Below are positions 48,103-57,009 of a stretch of DNA of 64,000 nucleotides, in pieces; position 1 is the stretch's first letter, and every line of letters begins with the position of its first letter. The DNA lies in assembly GCA_963780675.1 (NCBI GenBank), contig CAWACR010000002.1:1-64000 (forward strand). The letters run 5' to 3'. The translations under genes and the position numbers were made by a program. The notes beneath the pieces are model-generated. The model made no database searches. It was not told the DNA's origin and was given only the letters and a program-made list of their open reading frames with translations. The DNA comes from JAHECE01 sp963780675 (GTDB lineage: Bacteria > Actinomycetota > Actinomycetes > Actinomycetales > JAHECE01).

Positions 48103-50403
48103 CTACTGGTAGGTCGCGTCCACCACGATCTGATCGAGGGAGAAGTCGCGGCTGGTGCTGGTTGCGACGTTCGTGATTCGCAGGCGGAAGTTCGCGTCCG
48201 AGAGCGCGGCGCCGGTCCAGGCGGCGCCCCACAGGTCAGTCGTCCCTCCTAACGTGTAGACCCTGTCCGATCGGGAGAGCGTCGGCGTTGCCTTGGCCGT
48301 CGTCCAGGTGGCGCCGCCGTCGGTTGACAGCTGGATGTACATCTTGGGTGAGCCGGTCGTGCTGTCCACGCGGCTCTCGAGCCGGACCTGGATGCCCAGC
48401 ACGGTTGCGCCGGCGGGTACTCCGAGGCCGAAGTTGGAGAACAGGTGCCTGTCCTTGCCGGTGCTCGTGACCGAGGAACTTGTGCTCGTCCCGCTGTTGG
48501 TGTCGACGGCGTAGGCGTTGTCGCTGGTGTAGGCGCTTCCCGGGTTCGTCTGGAAGCCGTTGTTGTCGCCGCTTCCGGTGGTGACAGGTGCGTTGGATCC
48601 TGGGGTCCGCCACCCTGTACTGACCGGCCCGGTGGGTGGAGGCGTCGGGGTGACGGGTTCGGAGTAGTCGGAGAGGGGGCCTTCGTCGGTCGCGTTGGTG
48701 GCAGAGATCCTGAAGCGGTATTCCGTGTCCGGGCTGAGGCTGGTGATCGTTGCGGAAGCTTCGGAGCCGGAGACGCTGACTGTTCGTGACGCGGTCTCGG
48801 AGGTGCCCTCGTAGACGTACACGGTTTGGGATGTCAGGGGGGAACCACCGTTGCCGCCTTGGGTCCAGGTCACGGTGGCGCTCTGGACACCTGCGGTCGC
48901 GATGACGTTGGTCGGCGCGGCCGGAGCCGTGGGTGGAGGCGTCGGGGTGACGGGTTCGGAGTAGTCGGAGAGGGGGCCTTCGTCGGTCGCGTTGGTGGCA
49001 GAGATCCTGAAGCGGTATTCCGTGTCCGGGCTGAGGCTGGTGATCGTTGCGGAAGCTTCGGAGCCGGAGACGCTGACTGTTCGTGACGCGGTCTCGGAGG
49101 TGCCCTCGTAGACGTACACGGTTTGGGATGTCAGGGGGGAACCACCGTTGCCGCCTTGGGTCCAGGTCACGGTGGCGCTCTCGACACCTGCGGTCGCGAT
49201 GACGTTGGTCGGCGCGGCCGGAGCAGTCGGTGCCACGACCGGGTCTGTGAAGAGCATCCGGTTCGGCGAGCCGGTGCCCGGGTTGCCCACGATCCCCGCT
49301 GTCGCGTCGGAGAAGACCTCCGCACCGACCTGCGCCGGCGTGAGACCCGGCGATGTCGACAGGATCAGCGCCGCGGTACCCGCGACGTGCGGCGACGCCA
49401 TCGAGGTCCCTGACATCAAGGCGGTGGCCGTTGTTGACGTGTAGTAGGCCGAGGTGATCGACGAGCCAGGGCCGAACAGGTCGACGCATGTCCCGAAGTT
49501 CGAGTAGGACGCGCGCGCGTCCGACGACGTCGTAGCTCCAACGGTCAAGGCGACCGGCTCACGGGCGGGGGAGTAGTTGCAGGCGTTCGCGTTTGCGTTC
49601 CCGGCCGCTACGGCCACCGTGATGCCGTCGTTGACGAGGTTGCGGATGGCGGCATCAACACTGCTCGACGCGCCGCCGCCCAGGCTGATGTTGGCGACCG
49701 CCGGCTGGCCGGCGCCGTGGTGTCCGATCACCCAGTCGATGCCGGAAATCACGCCGGCCCACGTGCCTGACGCGTTGCAGTTGAGCACGCGGACGGGCAC
49801 AAGGGTTGCGCCTTTCGCCACTCCCCACGTGGAGCCTGCGAGCGTGCCGGCCACGTGCGTTCCATGCCCGGCGCAGTCGGACGTCCCATACTGGTCGGAG
49901 ATCACGCTGTACCCGGCCACGACGCGGCCGCCGAAGTCGGCGTGGTTCGCGAAGATGCCGCTGTCGATCACATAGGCCGTAACCCCCTGACCGGTCGGGC
50001 CGTAGGTGTAGGTGCCGGACAGCGGGAGCGTGCGTTGATCGACCCGGTCCAAGCCCCAGGTGGGTCCGGACTGGCTCTCCCAGGCTTGAACCGGACCGTC
50101 CTGCTCGATAGCGGCAACGCGAGGGTTCCGTGCGAGGGCCGCAGCCTGCGTGGGTGTGAGGTCAACAATCATCCCCGTCAGTGCGTTCGAGAGAGGGCGC
50201 GCGACATTGAGACCGGAGGCAGCGGCCATCGCGGCCTCGGCGCGCGCGTTGGTGCCGCGCGTGAACTGAACGATGTACGTCGCCGGAGAGGTCGCGGCCG
50301 ATCCGGCTGATTCGGGCGGCTCTGCCGCCGCTGGCCCAGAGACGGTGAGTGCGAGAAGCGCAGAAGCGGCGACGCTCAGCGCGACGAGGCGGGGGAACGG
50401 CAT
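48103..50403 (-). CDS. Secreted subtilisin-like serine protease with two near-identical FnIII domains
   Basis: 766 residues from ATG 50403 (GAAGGA eight bases upstream). Signal peptide 1-27 (AxA site before EPPES), inhibitor_I9 propeptide about 40-105, then the S8 domain with catalytic D147 (YVIDSGI), H180 (GHGTHVAGT) and S334 (GTSMASPHVAG). Two fibronectin type III domains follow as 99-residue units differing at one residue. A C-terminal beta-sandwich of about 190 residues (GVPAGATVLGIQVRLESRV, MYIQLSTDGGATWT, FRLRITNVATSTSRDFSLD) resembles carbohydrate-binding or adhesion modules of secreted actinobacterial proteins. It is an extracellular protease, probably of proteinase K-like type. Confidence 0.93.
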   Translation of the reverse strand: MPFPRLVALSVAASALLALTVSGPAAAEPPESAGSAATSPATYIVQFTRGTNARAEAAMAAASGLNVARPLSNALTGMIVDLTPTQAAALARNPRVAAIEQDGPVQAWESQSGPTWGLDRVDQRTLPLSGTYTYGPTGQGVTAYVIDSGIFANHADFGGRVVAGYSVISDQYGTSDCAGHGTHVAGTLAGSTWGVAKGATLVPVRVLNCNASGTWAGVISGIDWVIGHHGAGQPAVANISLGGGASSSVDAAIRNLVNDGITVAVAAGNANANACNYSPAREPVALTVGATTSSDARASYSNFGTCVDLFGPGSSITSAYYTSTTATALMSGTSMASPHVAGTAALILSTSPGLTPAQVGAEVFSDATAGIVGNPGTGSPNRMLFTDPVVAPTAPAAPTNVIATAGVESATVTWTQGGNGGSPLTSQTVYVYEGTSETASRTVSVSGSEASATITSLSPDTEYRFRISATNATDEGPLSDYSEPVTPTPPPTAPAAPTNVIATAGVQSATVTWTQGGNGGSPLTSQTVYVYEGTSETASRTVSVSGSEASATITSLSPDTEYRFRISATNATDEGPLSDYSEPVTPTPPPTGPVSTGWRTPGSNAPVTTGSGDNNGFQTNPGSAYTSDNAYAVDTNSGTSTSSSVTSTGKDRHLFSNFGLGVPAGATVLGIQVRLESRVDSTTGSPKMYIQLSTDGGATWTTAKATPTLSRSDRVYTLGGTTDLWGAAWTGAALSDANFRLRITNVATSTSRDFSLDQIVVDATYQ
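48634..49227. repeat. 297-base tandem duplication encoding the two FnIII domains
   Basis: Copies at 48634-48930 and 48931-49227 are identical across the whole unit except at about 48884 versus 49181 (TGG against TCG context, giving Gln versus Glu) and at the outer junction. Confidence 0.9.
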
Positions 50404-50643
50404 CGCAATCATCCTTCGACGGCTGGGCGCGGACGAGCAGACAGGCAGATCGGACGGTATCACCGCCGACTTCGGCCACGGATGCTTCCACCTGTTCCGG
50501 CCGCGGAGGCCGACCGGGCAGCGACCCGGCGGTGCGTGACACGGTGGTTCCCCGCGATCGCCGTGGATCCGGCACGCTTGGAGGGATCGGTCGGCAAGCG
50601 GCCGCTGGGCCTGACCGCGCACATGGCGGTTGGTGAGGGCGTG

Positions 50644-51762
50644 ATGGCCGTGACGGTGGGCGTGCCCCGCGAGGTGAAGAACAACGAGTTCCGGGTGGCG
50701 GCGACGCCGGCCGGGGTGCGCGAGTTCGTCCGGCGGGGGCACCGGGTGCTGGTCGAGTCGGGCGCGGGCCTGGGCTCCGCGATCCTCGACGCGGACTACG
50801 AGGCGGCGGGCGCCGTCGTCGTCCCCTCTGCTGCCGAGGCGTGGGCCGCGGACCTGGTGCTCAAGGTCAAGGAGCCCGTCGCCGCCGAGCACGGCTACCT
50901 GCGCGAGGACCTCGTGCTCTTCACCTACCTCCACCTGGCCGCGGACCGGGCGCTCACCGAGGAGCTCCGCCGACGGCGGGTGACGGCGATCGCGTACGAG
51001 ACCGTCGAGTGCGCGGACGGTTCGCTGCCCCTGCTCGCTCCGATGAGCGAGGTCGCGGGACGGCTCGCCGCGCAGGTGGGAGCGCACTACCTGCTGCGCC
51101 CGCTCGGGGGCCGGGGCGTGCTCATGGGGGGCGTACCGGGGGTGCGCCCGGCGAAGGTCGTGGTGCTCGGTGCCGGCGTGGTCGGTGCGAACGCCGCGGT
51201 GATTGCGGTGGGGATGCGAGCCGAGGTCGTGGTCCTGAATCGGGGTCTGCCGCGGCTGCGCGAGGTCGACGCCCTCTTCGACGGCCGGTGCCGGACGATC
51301 GCCGCGAACGCCGCGGAGGTGGAAGGGGCCGTTCTCGACGCCGACCTCGTCATCGGTGCTGTGCTCGTGCCCGGGGCGAGAGCGCCGGTCCTCGTCTCGA
51401 ACGAGGTGGTGTCCCGGATGAAGCCCGGCAGCGTGCTGGTCGACGTCTCGATCGACCAGGGCGGCTGCTTCGAGGATTCGCGGCCCACCACCCACGCCGA
51501 CCCCACCTTCTCGGTGCACGGCTCGACCTTCTACTGCGTCGCCAACATGCCCGGCGCCGTGCCCCGCACCAGCACCTACGCGCTGACCAACGCCACGCTG
51601 CCGTACGCCGTGGCGCTCGCGGACCTCGGCTGGAGCGGGGCGATGCGCGCTGACCCCGCTCTGGCGCGCGGCCTCAACGTGGCCGACGGCGAGGTGGTCT
51701 GTCAGGGTGTCGCCGAGGCTCACAGCTTGCCGCTCCGTCCCCGGTCGGACGCCTTGACCTGA
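50644..51762 (+). CDS. ald: Alanine dehydrogenase
   Basis: 372 residues from ATG 50644 (GGTGAGG upstream). VGVPREVKNNEFRVAATPAGV, LVLKVKEPVAAE (substrate-binding Lys), LFTYLHLAAD (catalytic His), PLLAPMSEVAGRLA and the Rossmann VVLGAGVVGANAAVIAVGM are all present, as is DVSIDQGGCFEDSRPTTH. It interconverts L-alanine and pyruvate with NAD. The gene stands alone, flanked by a divergent protease gene and a convergent HNH gene. Confidence 0.96.
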   Translation: MAVTVGVPREVKNNEFRVAATPAGVREFVRRGHRVLVESGAGLGSAILDADYEAAGAVVVPSAAEAWAADLVLKVKEPVAAEHGYLREDLVLFTYLHLAADRALTEELRRRRVTAIAYETVECADGSLPLLAPMSEVAGRLAAQVGAHYLLRPLGGRGVLMGGVPGVRPAKVVVLGAGVVGANAAVIAVGMRAEVVVLNRGLPRLREVDALFDGRCRTIAANAAEVEGAVLDADLVIGAVLVPGARAPVLVSNEVVSRMKPGSVLVDVSIDQGGCFEDSRPTTHADPTFSVHGSTFYCVANMPGAVPRTSTYALTNATLPYAVALADLGWSGAMRADPALARGLNVADGEVVCQGVAEAHSLPLRPRSDALT

Positions 51763-51837
51763 CCTCGGTTCGCGGATGCCGCGCGTCGGTTCGCGGATGG
51801 CGCCGGCGGTCGGTCGTCGGGCCATCCCGTGCAGCGC

Positions 51838-51898
51838 CCGTGGACGTGCTCGGCAGTGCTCGCGGACGTGCTCGGCAGTGCCCGTGGACGTGCTCGCG
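51838..51898. repeat. 22-base tandem repeat between ald and the HNH gene
   Basis: GGACGTGCTCGGCAGTGC starts at 51842 and 51864, and a truncated GGACGTGCTCGC starts at 51886. Upstream, TCGGTTCGCGGATG also occurs twice (about 51765 and 51787). No coding meaning is evident. Confidence 0.6.
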
Positions 51899-51924
51899 AC
51901 GAGCGCTGTCGGGTCGGGCACGCA

Positions 51925-53439
51925 TCACGCGACGTCGAAGAGGGTGTCGGCGGGTACATCCGGATGCGTGCAGTGCGGGTCCGCGGCGGAGGGCACCCCG
52001 GCGGTCCCCACCCCGGCGGTCCCCACCCCGGCGAACCCCGCGCCCGGGCCGCCCCCTTCGTCTCGATCTCGGCCTCTGGGCACGTGGGAAATCGGCGTGC
52101 CGTCGCGCTCGTAGAACTCCCACCGCCCGCGGGCGTGGTTGCGGTGGATGAGCAGGTAGCGGGAGTGGGTGACGTCGTGATGGTGCCAGCACAGCAACAC
52201 GCCGTTGGTGACGGAGGTCGAGCCTCCGTGCGCGGCCCACTGCTCGACGTGGTGGACCTCCCCGAACTTGGGCGGCCTGTCGCACCCCGGGTACGCGCAG
52301 TGCTTGTCCCGGGCGATGACCGCGCGGCGCATCGCCCCCGTGTAGAGGCGCTCGGCCCGGCCGACGTCGAGGACGCGGGAGTCCGGTCCGAAGACGACGC
52401 GGGAGATCTCGGAGTCACAGGCCAGGCGTGCGAGAACCGAGGCGGGGATCGGTGTGCCGTCGGCCATCACGGCGGCGTCCCATCCGGCCGGGATCGTCGG
52501 GAACGCTGCTGCGCCGCGGCCGCCCGCGTCGGCGTTCTCCGTGGAGGCGAGCGCCTCGAGCTGGGCGAGCATCGAGTCGAGGGAGACGTGGACGGACAGG
52601 TGGGGTCGGAAGCCGCCCGACCGTCCTGCGGCGAGGCCGTGGTCCAGGACGAGGCGGGCCATGTCCCCGAGGGCAGCACCCATGCGCTGGGCGTGGCTGC
52701 GCTCGTCGTCGGCGGTGGGGATGCCCGCAACGGCGGAGAGGGCGGCGTCGAACGCCGCGCCGTCGACCGTCGTCATGAACGCCGTCATCCCGACGCCGTC
52801 GTCGCGGGGCGAGAGGGTGCAGCTCACCTTGGCGGTGGCGTCTCGGTGGCCCTGCTCGTCGGCGGTCGGGTCGGCCTTCGCGGCCCACCGCTTGACCTCC
52901 TTGGTGAACTCGTCCACGCCGAGGTGACTGGCCTGCTCCAGCAGGTGTCCCGCGTTCGCGTCAGGGTCCGGTGACGTGAGAGCCGCTCGCCGGGCGGCGG
53001 TGGTCGGGCCCAACCGCGTCAGCACGTCGGCGTGCTCCAGGGACACCCCACCGGCGGCAACCGCCTCGGCCAGTCCAGGCACGGCCTCCTCGTCGACCGC
53101 GCGGGCGAGTCGGGTCGCACGTCTGGCCCCGGCGCGCGATCCGCCGGTCTCTTGCGTCAACCAGTCGTCGAAATCCCGGGCGCCGCGCCCCTTCGGCGTG
53201 GTGGCCCATCTCCCGTCGGCCTCGACCCGGGCAAGGACCCGGGCCGAGGTGATCCCGATCGTGTCCTGCGCTCGCCGCAGAGCGGAGTGCACGCGGGAGG
53301 CGTCAGGTTCGACCAGGTCGGCCACCGAGCACGCGGCCAGTCGAGCCGCGAGTGCGGTCAGCTGTTCTGTCAGGTCCACCATGCCGACCCTGGGGGCCGG
53401 CGAGCCGAGAGCGTCGAGGCGAGCGCCGTCGTCGTCCAT
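51925..53439 (-). CDS. DUF222/HNH endonuclease-domain protein
   Basis: 504 residues from ATG 53439 (AGGAGG upstream). A helical DUF222-type N-terminal domain (residues about 20-330) precedes the HNH motif ARDKHCAYPGCDRPPKFGEVHHVEQWAAHGGSTSVTNGVLLCWHHHDVTH, in which the catalytic His pair and Cys ligands are intact (shown here only as its key parts: CAYPGC, EVHHVEQW, LCWHHH). A C-terminal Gly/Val repeat (VGTAGVGTAGV) is encoded by 15-base tandem units near 52010. These genes are abundant in actinobacterial genomes, often several copies per genome; their biological role is unclear and may be linked to mobile DNA. Confidence 0.9.
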   Translation of the reverse strand: MDDDGARLDALGSPAPRVGMVDLTEQLTALAARLAACSVADLVEPDASRVHSALRRAQDTIGITSARVLARVEADGRWATTPKGRGARDFDDWLTQETGGSRAGARRATRLARAVDEEAVPGLAEAVAAGGVSLEHADVLTRLGPTTAARRAALTSPDPDANAGHLLEQASHLGVDEFTKEVKRWAAKADPTADEQGHRDATAKVSCTLSPRDDGVGMTAFMTTVDGAAFDAALSAVAGIPTADDERSHAQRMGAALGDMARLVLDHGLAAGRSGGFRPHLSVHVSLDSMLAQLEALASTENADAGGRGAAAFPTIPAGWDAAVMADGTPIPASVLARLACDSEISRVVFGPDSRVLDVGRAERLYTGAMRRAVIARDKHCAYPGCDRPPKFGEVHHVEQWAAHGGSTSVTNGVLLCWHHHDVTHSRYLLIHRNHARGRWEFYERDGTPISHVPRGRDRDEGGGPGAGFAGVGTAGVGTAGVPSAADPHCTHPDVPADTLFDVA

Positions 53440-53712
53440 GCCCGTGACCCCCTCCTGCCCGTTCGCCGAGGCCCTCGCCCCCGCTATCGAACAAGTGTAT
53501 GAGAGTCCGCCGACATCCGCATCCCGAATGTGATGCCTGTGGACAACCCGTCCGTCGAGCTCAGCGTTCGACGACGCCCGCCCGCCAGGCGCGCGGGAGC
53601 GCCGGGGAGAGGGCTCCGGCCCGACGTCGACGCAACGCCGCGACCGGGCCCTCGCGCGCAACCGCGAGCGGCCACCGACCCGCACTCGGCCCGGCGGCCG
53701 GCAACGGACGCC

Positions 53713-54935
53713 TCAGGCGCCCGCGCCCGGCAAGAGTTCCGTCAGGTCGTACCCCACCGGCTCCTCGAGCTGGGCGTACGTGCACGACGCCGGATCCCGG
53801 TCCTCCCGCCAGCGCCGGAACTGCGTGGTGTGCCGGAATCGGGTGCCCTCCATGTGGTCGTACGCCACCTCGACCACGCGCTCCGGCCGCAGGGGGACGA
53901 ACGACAGGTCCTTCCCCGCGTTCCACCGCGACACCGCGCCCGGCCGGCGTTCTCCGCCCGCTGCGCCCGCGCCGGCCCCGCCCTCGGCGCCGTTGCCCGC
54001 CGCGCCCCCGGCGCCCGGTTCGCGCCAGTCCGCCCACGGATGCTCGGCCGAATCCGTCACCAGCGCGGCGAGCTCCCCGACCAGCGCCGCCCGCCGCGCG
54101 ACGGTGAACGACGCCGCCACCCCCACGAACTGCAGCTGCCCAGCGACACCCGACCCGCGACGTCGTCGTCCTCGCTCTGCGCCGGACGGCCGACGACGGC
54201 GCCGTCCCCTTCGTCCCGGCCCTCGCCGTCGTACAGCCCCAGCAGCAGCGACCCCACCAGCGGCCGCTCCGCCGTCGACTCCTTGTGCAGCCGGTACCCG
54301 GCGAGCACGCAGTCGGCCGTGCGCTCGTGCTTGACCTTGAGCATCGTCCGCTGCCCGGGCGCGTAGGGCGCGGCGAGCGGCTTCGCGACGATCCCGTCGA
54401 GCCCCGCCCCCTCGAACGTCTCGAACCACTCCGCGGCCACGCCGGGGTCCGTGGTCGACGGCGTCACGAACACCCCCGGCCCGGCGAGCCCCAGCCCCTC
54501 GAGCCGCGCCCGCCGCTCGCCCTGCGGCACCCCGCGCAGGTCCTCGTCCCCCAGCGCGAGGAGGTCGAACACCACGAGAGACGCCGGCGTCTCGCCCGCC
54601 AGCAGCCGCACCCGCGAGTCGGCCGGGTGGATCCGCGCCTGCAGCGCCTCGAAGTCGAGCCGCCCCCCGCGCGCCACGACGATCTCGCCGTCCACCACGC
54701 ACCGCTCCGGCAGCTCGCGCAGCACCGCGGCCACCACCTCGGGGAAGTACCGCGTCATCGGCCGCAGGTTCCGGCTGGCCAGGAGCACCTCCTCGCCGTC
54801 GCGGAACACGACGGTCCGGAAGCCGTCCCACTTCGGCTCGTAGGACAGACCCCCAACCGCCGACGACGGCGCGGGCACCCCCTTCACCGAGCGCGCCAGC
54901 ATGGGAGGGACGGGCGGCATGACGGGCAGGTCCAT
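53713..54935 (-). CDS. ligC: ATP-dependent DNA ligase, LigC-type (one frameshift)
   Basis: About 407 residues from ATG 54935. Adenylation motif YEPKWDGFR places the nucleophile at K35. RPMTRYFP, VVDGEIVVARGG, LVVFDLLALG, GIVAKPLAAPYAPGQR and MLKVKHERTADCVLAGYR follow. Near 54140 the frame shifts by one base (restoring a G gives LGQLQFVGVAASFT) and continues through the OB-fold to FVPLRPERVVEVAYDHMEG, FRHTTQFRRWREDR. LigC enzymes act as backup ligases in excision or break repair. A LigD-type polymerase is encoded 6 kb upstream. Confidence 0.92.
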
Positions 54936-54988
54936 ATCGGGATGCTGTCACCCCTCCGGCGCCCGGCGCGACGTCCTAGCCTGATCGA

Positions 54989-55993
54989 ATGGCAGTCATC
55001 GAGGACCCACGCTCGGCCCCGCCCCTTCGTTGGGGCATCCTCGGCCCGGGCCTGATCGCGCACCGCTTCGCACGCGAAGCCCTCGCGCACACCACCCAAC
55101 TGGTCACCGCCGTCGGCTCGCGCAACGCTGCACGCGCCGGGGCCTTCGCGCACGAGTTCGGCATCGAGAGCGCCCACGGCGACTACCGCGCGCTCGTCGA
55201 GGACCCGGACGTCGACGTCGTCTACGTCGCCACGCCCCACAGCGAGCACCTCGCGGGCGCCCTGCTCGCGATCGAGGCGGGCAAGTCCGTGCTGGTGGAG
55301 AAGCCGCTCACGCGCAACGTCGCCGAGGCGCGGGCCCTCGTCGACGCCGCCTCCGACGCCGGCGTCTTCCTCATGGAGGCCATGTGGTCGCGCTTCCTGC
55401 CGCACATGATCGAGGTGAAGGAGGCGCTCGAGCGCGGGGTGGTGGGCGACGTCGTCGGGCTGTGGGCAGACCACGGCCAGATGCTCAACTTCGGCCCTGA
55501 CCACCGTCTCCTCAACCCGGACCTCGCCGGCGGAGCGCTCCTCGACCTGGGCGTCTACCCGATCTCCTTCGCCCACCTCATGCTCGGGGTGCCGGAGTCG
55601 ATCACTGCCGTCGGCCGGCTCACGCAGACGGGCGTGGACGGGCACGCGTCGGTCGTCCTGTCGTATGGGGCCGACGTCCAGGCCGTCGTCGACACCACGC
55701 TCTGGGCGCCCACACCCTGCACCGCGTGGATCGCCGGCGACGAGGGCCGGATCGAGATCGACCGCACCTTCTACGCACCCACCCGCTTCCGCATCACGCG
55801 CCTGGACGGCACCACCTGGTCCTACGACGGCCGCATCCCCGGCGGCTTCCAGTACCAGATCGCCGAGGTCGCGCGCTGCGTCGCGGCGGGGGAGGTCCAG
55901 TCCGAGCTGCGCTCCTGGCAGGACACCCTCGACGTCATGCAGATCATGGACGACGTCCGCGCCCAGCTCGGGGTGGTGTACCCGGGGGAGTAG
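54989..55993 (+). CDS. Gfo/Idh/MocA-family NAD(P)-dependent oxidoreductase
   Basis: 334 residues from ATG 54989; TAGCCT lies six bases upstream with no Shine-Dalgarno. Rossmann start RWGILGPGLIAHRFA, VYVATPHSEHLAGALLAI, the catalytic VLVEKPLTRN (EKP) and GGALLDLGVYPISFAHLM identify the family and the dimeric dihydrodiol/aldose dehydrogenase-like subgroup. It oxidises or reduces a sugar or polyol, but the substrate is not assignable. Divergent from ligC with a 53-base gap. Confidence 0.92.
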   Translation: MAVIEDPRSAPPLRWGILGPGLIAHRFAREALAHTTQLVTAVGSRNAARAGAFAHEFGIESAHGDYRALVEDPDVDVVYVATPHSEHLAGALLAIEAGKSVLVEKPLTRNVAEARALVDAASDAGVFLMEAMWSRFLPHMIEVKEALERGVVGDVVGLWADHGQMLNFGPDHRLLNPDLAGGALLDLGVYPISFAHLMLGVPESITAVGRLTQTGVDGHASVVLSYGADVQAVVDTTLWAPTPCTAWIAGDEGRIEIDRTFYAPTRFRITRLDGTTWSYDGRIPGGFQYQIAEVARCVAAGEVQSELRSWQDTLDVMQIMDDVRAQLGVVYPGE

Positions 55994-56054
55994 GGAGGGC
56001 GCGAGCCGGGTGACCCCGGGTGAACGCGTCGGTGGGCGAGGTTAGGGTGGCCGC

Positions 56055-56885
56055 GTGAGTTCGCCCGAGGTTCCGGAACCGCCGACGACGGCGCCCGCCT
56101 CGTCCCGTGAGGCCGTCCCGACGGCGCCCGGCACACATGGCAACGCGCTCGCCGGGGTCTTCGTGTCCTTCGAGGGCGGCGACGGCGCGGGGAAGTCGAC
56201 CCAGCTCACGCGGGTCGCGGAGTGGGTCGCCGACACGACCGGCCGCGAGGTCGTCACCACCCGCGAGCCGGGCGGCACCGCACTGGGCCGGATCCTGCGC
56301 CAGGCGGTCCTCCACGGCGAGGATCTCGACCCGCGCACCGAGGCCCTGCTCTACGCGACCGACCGCGCCCACCACGTCGCCTCGCTCATCCGCCCCGCAT
56401 TGGCACGCGGCGCCGTCGTCCTCACGGACCGCTACCTCGACTCCTCGGTCGCTTACCAGGCGGGCGGCCGCGCCCTCGACCCGGTGGACGTCGAACGCCT
56501 CTCGCTCTGGGCCACCGGCGGACTGCTCCCGGCCCTGACCGTCCTTCTCGACCTTCCGCCCGCCGTCGGGCTCTCGCGCCTCACCGGGGCGCCGGACCGG
56601 CTCGAGCGGGCAGGTGCCGAGTTCCACGCCCGAACCCGGCAGGCCTTCCTCGACCGCGCCGCGGCGGACCCCGGCCGCTGGCTCGTCCTCGACGCCACCC
56701 GACCGAGAGACACGCTGACCGCCGCGATCCTCGCGCGCCTCGTCCCAATCCTCGACCCGCGGCCGACCGCCCCCCGCTCCTCCTCGGCCCGTTCCGCCCC
56801 GCGTCCCTCTGCCCCGCCCCCCGCCCCGCCCCCTCCTCGCCGAACGCGGGGTTATGGGTCGAAAGCGGCGCCAATCGACCCATAA
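56055..56885 (+). CDS. tmk: Thymidylate kinase
   Basis: 276 residues from GTG 56055; TAGGGT six bases upstream suggests leaderless translation. P-loop FEGGDGAGKSTQ, DR-x motif in REPGGT, ATDRAHHVA, LTDRYLDSSVAYQ and the lid SRLTGAPDRLE are intact. It phosphorylates dTMP. The last 16 residues (RRTRGYGSKAAPIDP) are encoded by the long palindrome at 56839-56898, with the TAA stop inside the right arm, so the C-terminus looks altered by the repeat. holB follows 124 bases later. Confidence 0.95.
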   Translation: MSSPEVPEPPTTAPASSREAVPTAPGTHGNALAGVFVSFEGGDGAGKSTQLTRVAEWVADTTGREVVTTREPGGTALGRILRQAVLHGEDLDPRTEALLYATDRAHHVASLIRPALARGAVVLTDRYLDSSVAYQAGGRALDPVDVERLSLWATGGLLPALTVLLDLPPAVGLSRLTGAPDRLERAGAEFHARTRQAFLDRAAADPGRWLVLDATRPRDTLTAAILARLVPILDPRPTAPRSSSARSAPRPSAPPPAPPPPRRTRGYGSKAAPIDP

Positions 56886-56898
56886 CCCCGCGTTCGGC
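56839..56898. repeat. Palindrome overlapping the end of tmk (CCGAACGCGGGGTT family)
   Basis: Perfect 24-base arms (56839-56862 and 56875-56898) flank a 12-base loop. The left arm shares CCGAACGCGGGGTTATGGG with the copy after topA. Confidence 0.8.
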
Positions 56899-56902
56899 GG
56901 AC

Positions 56903-57000
56903 GGGGACACGGAAGGCGCGGGGGACACGGAAGGCGCGGGGGACACGGAAGGCGCGGGGGACACGGAAGGCGCGGGGGACACGGGAGACACGGAAGGCGG
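56903..57000. repeat. 18-base tandem repeat upstream of holB
   Basis: Four perfect units of GGGGACACGGAAGGCGCG start at 56903, 56921, 56939 and 56957, followed by a degenerate unit to 57000. It fills the tmk-holB gap. The 18-base length is a multiple of three, and one frame is open through it, but no gene is implied. Confidence 0.9.
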
Positions 57001-57009
57001 GGCGCCGTC

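Noticed and set aside
53538..53546. Second perfect DnaA box as evidence for an origin near the HNH gene
   Set aside because: A single nonamer without clustering, dnaA/dnaN or an AT-rich region does not support an origin.
56903..57000. CRISPR-like array upstream of holB
   Set aside because: The 18-base units are directly adjacent with no unique spacers and no cas genes nearby.
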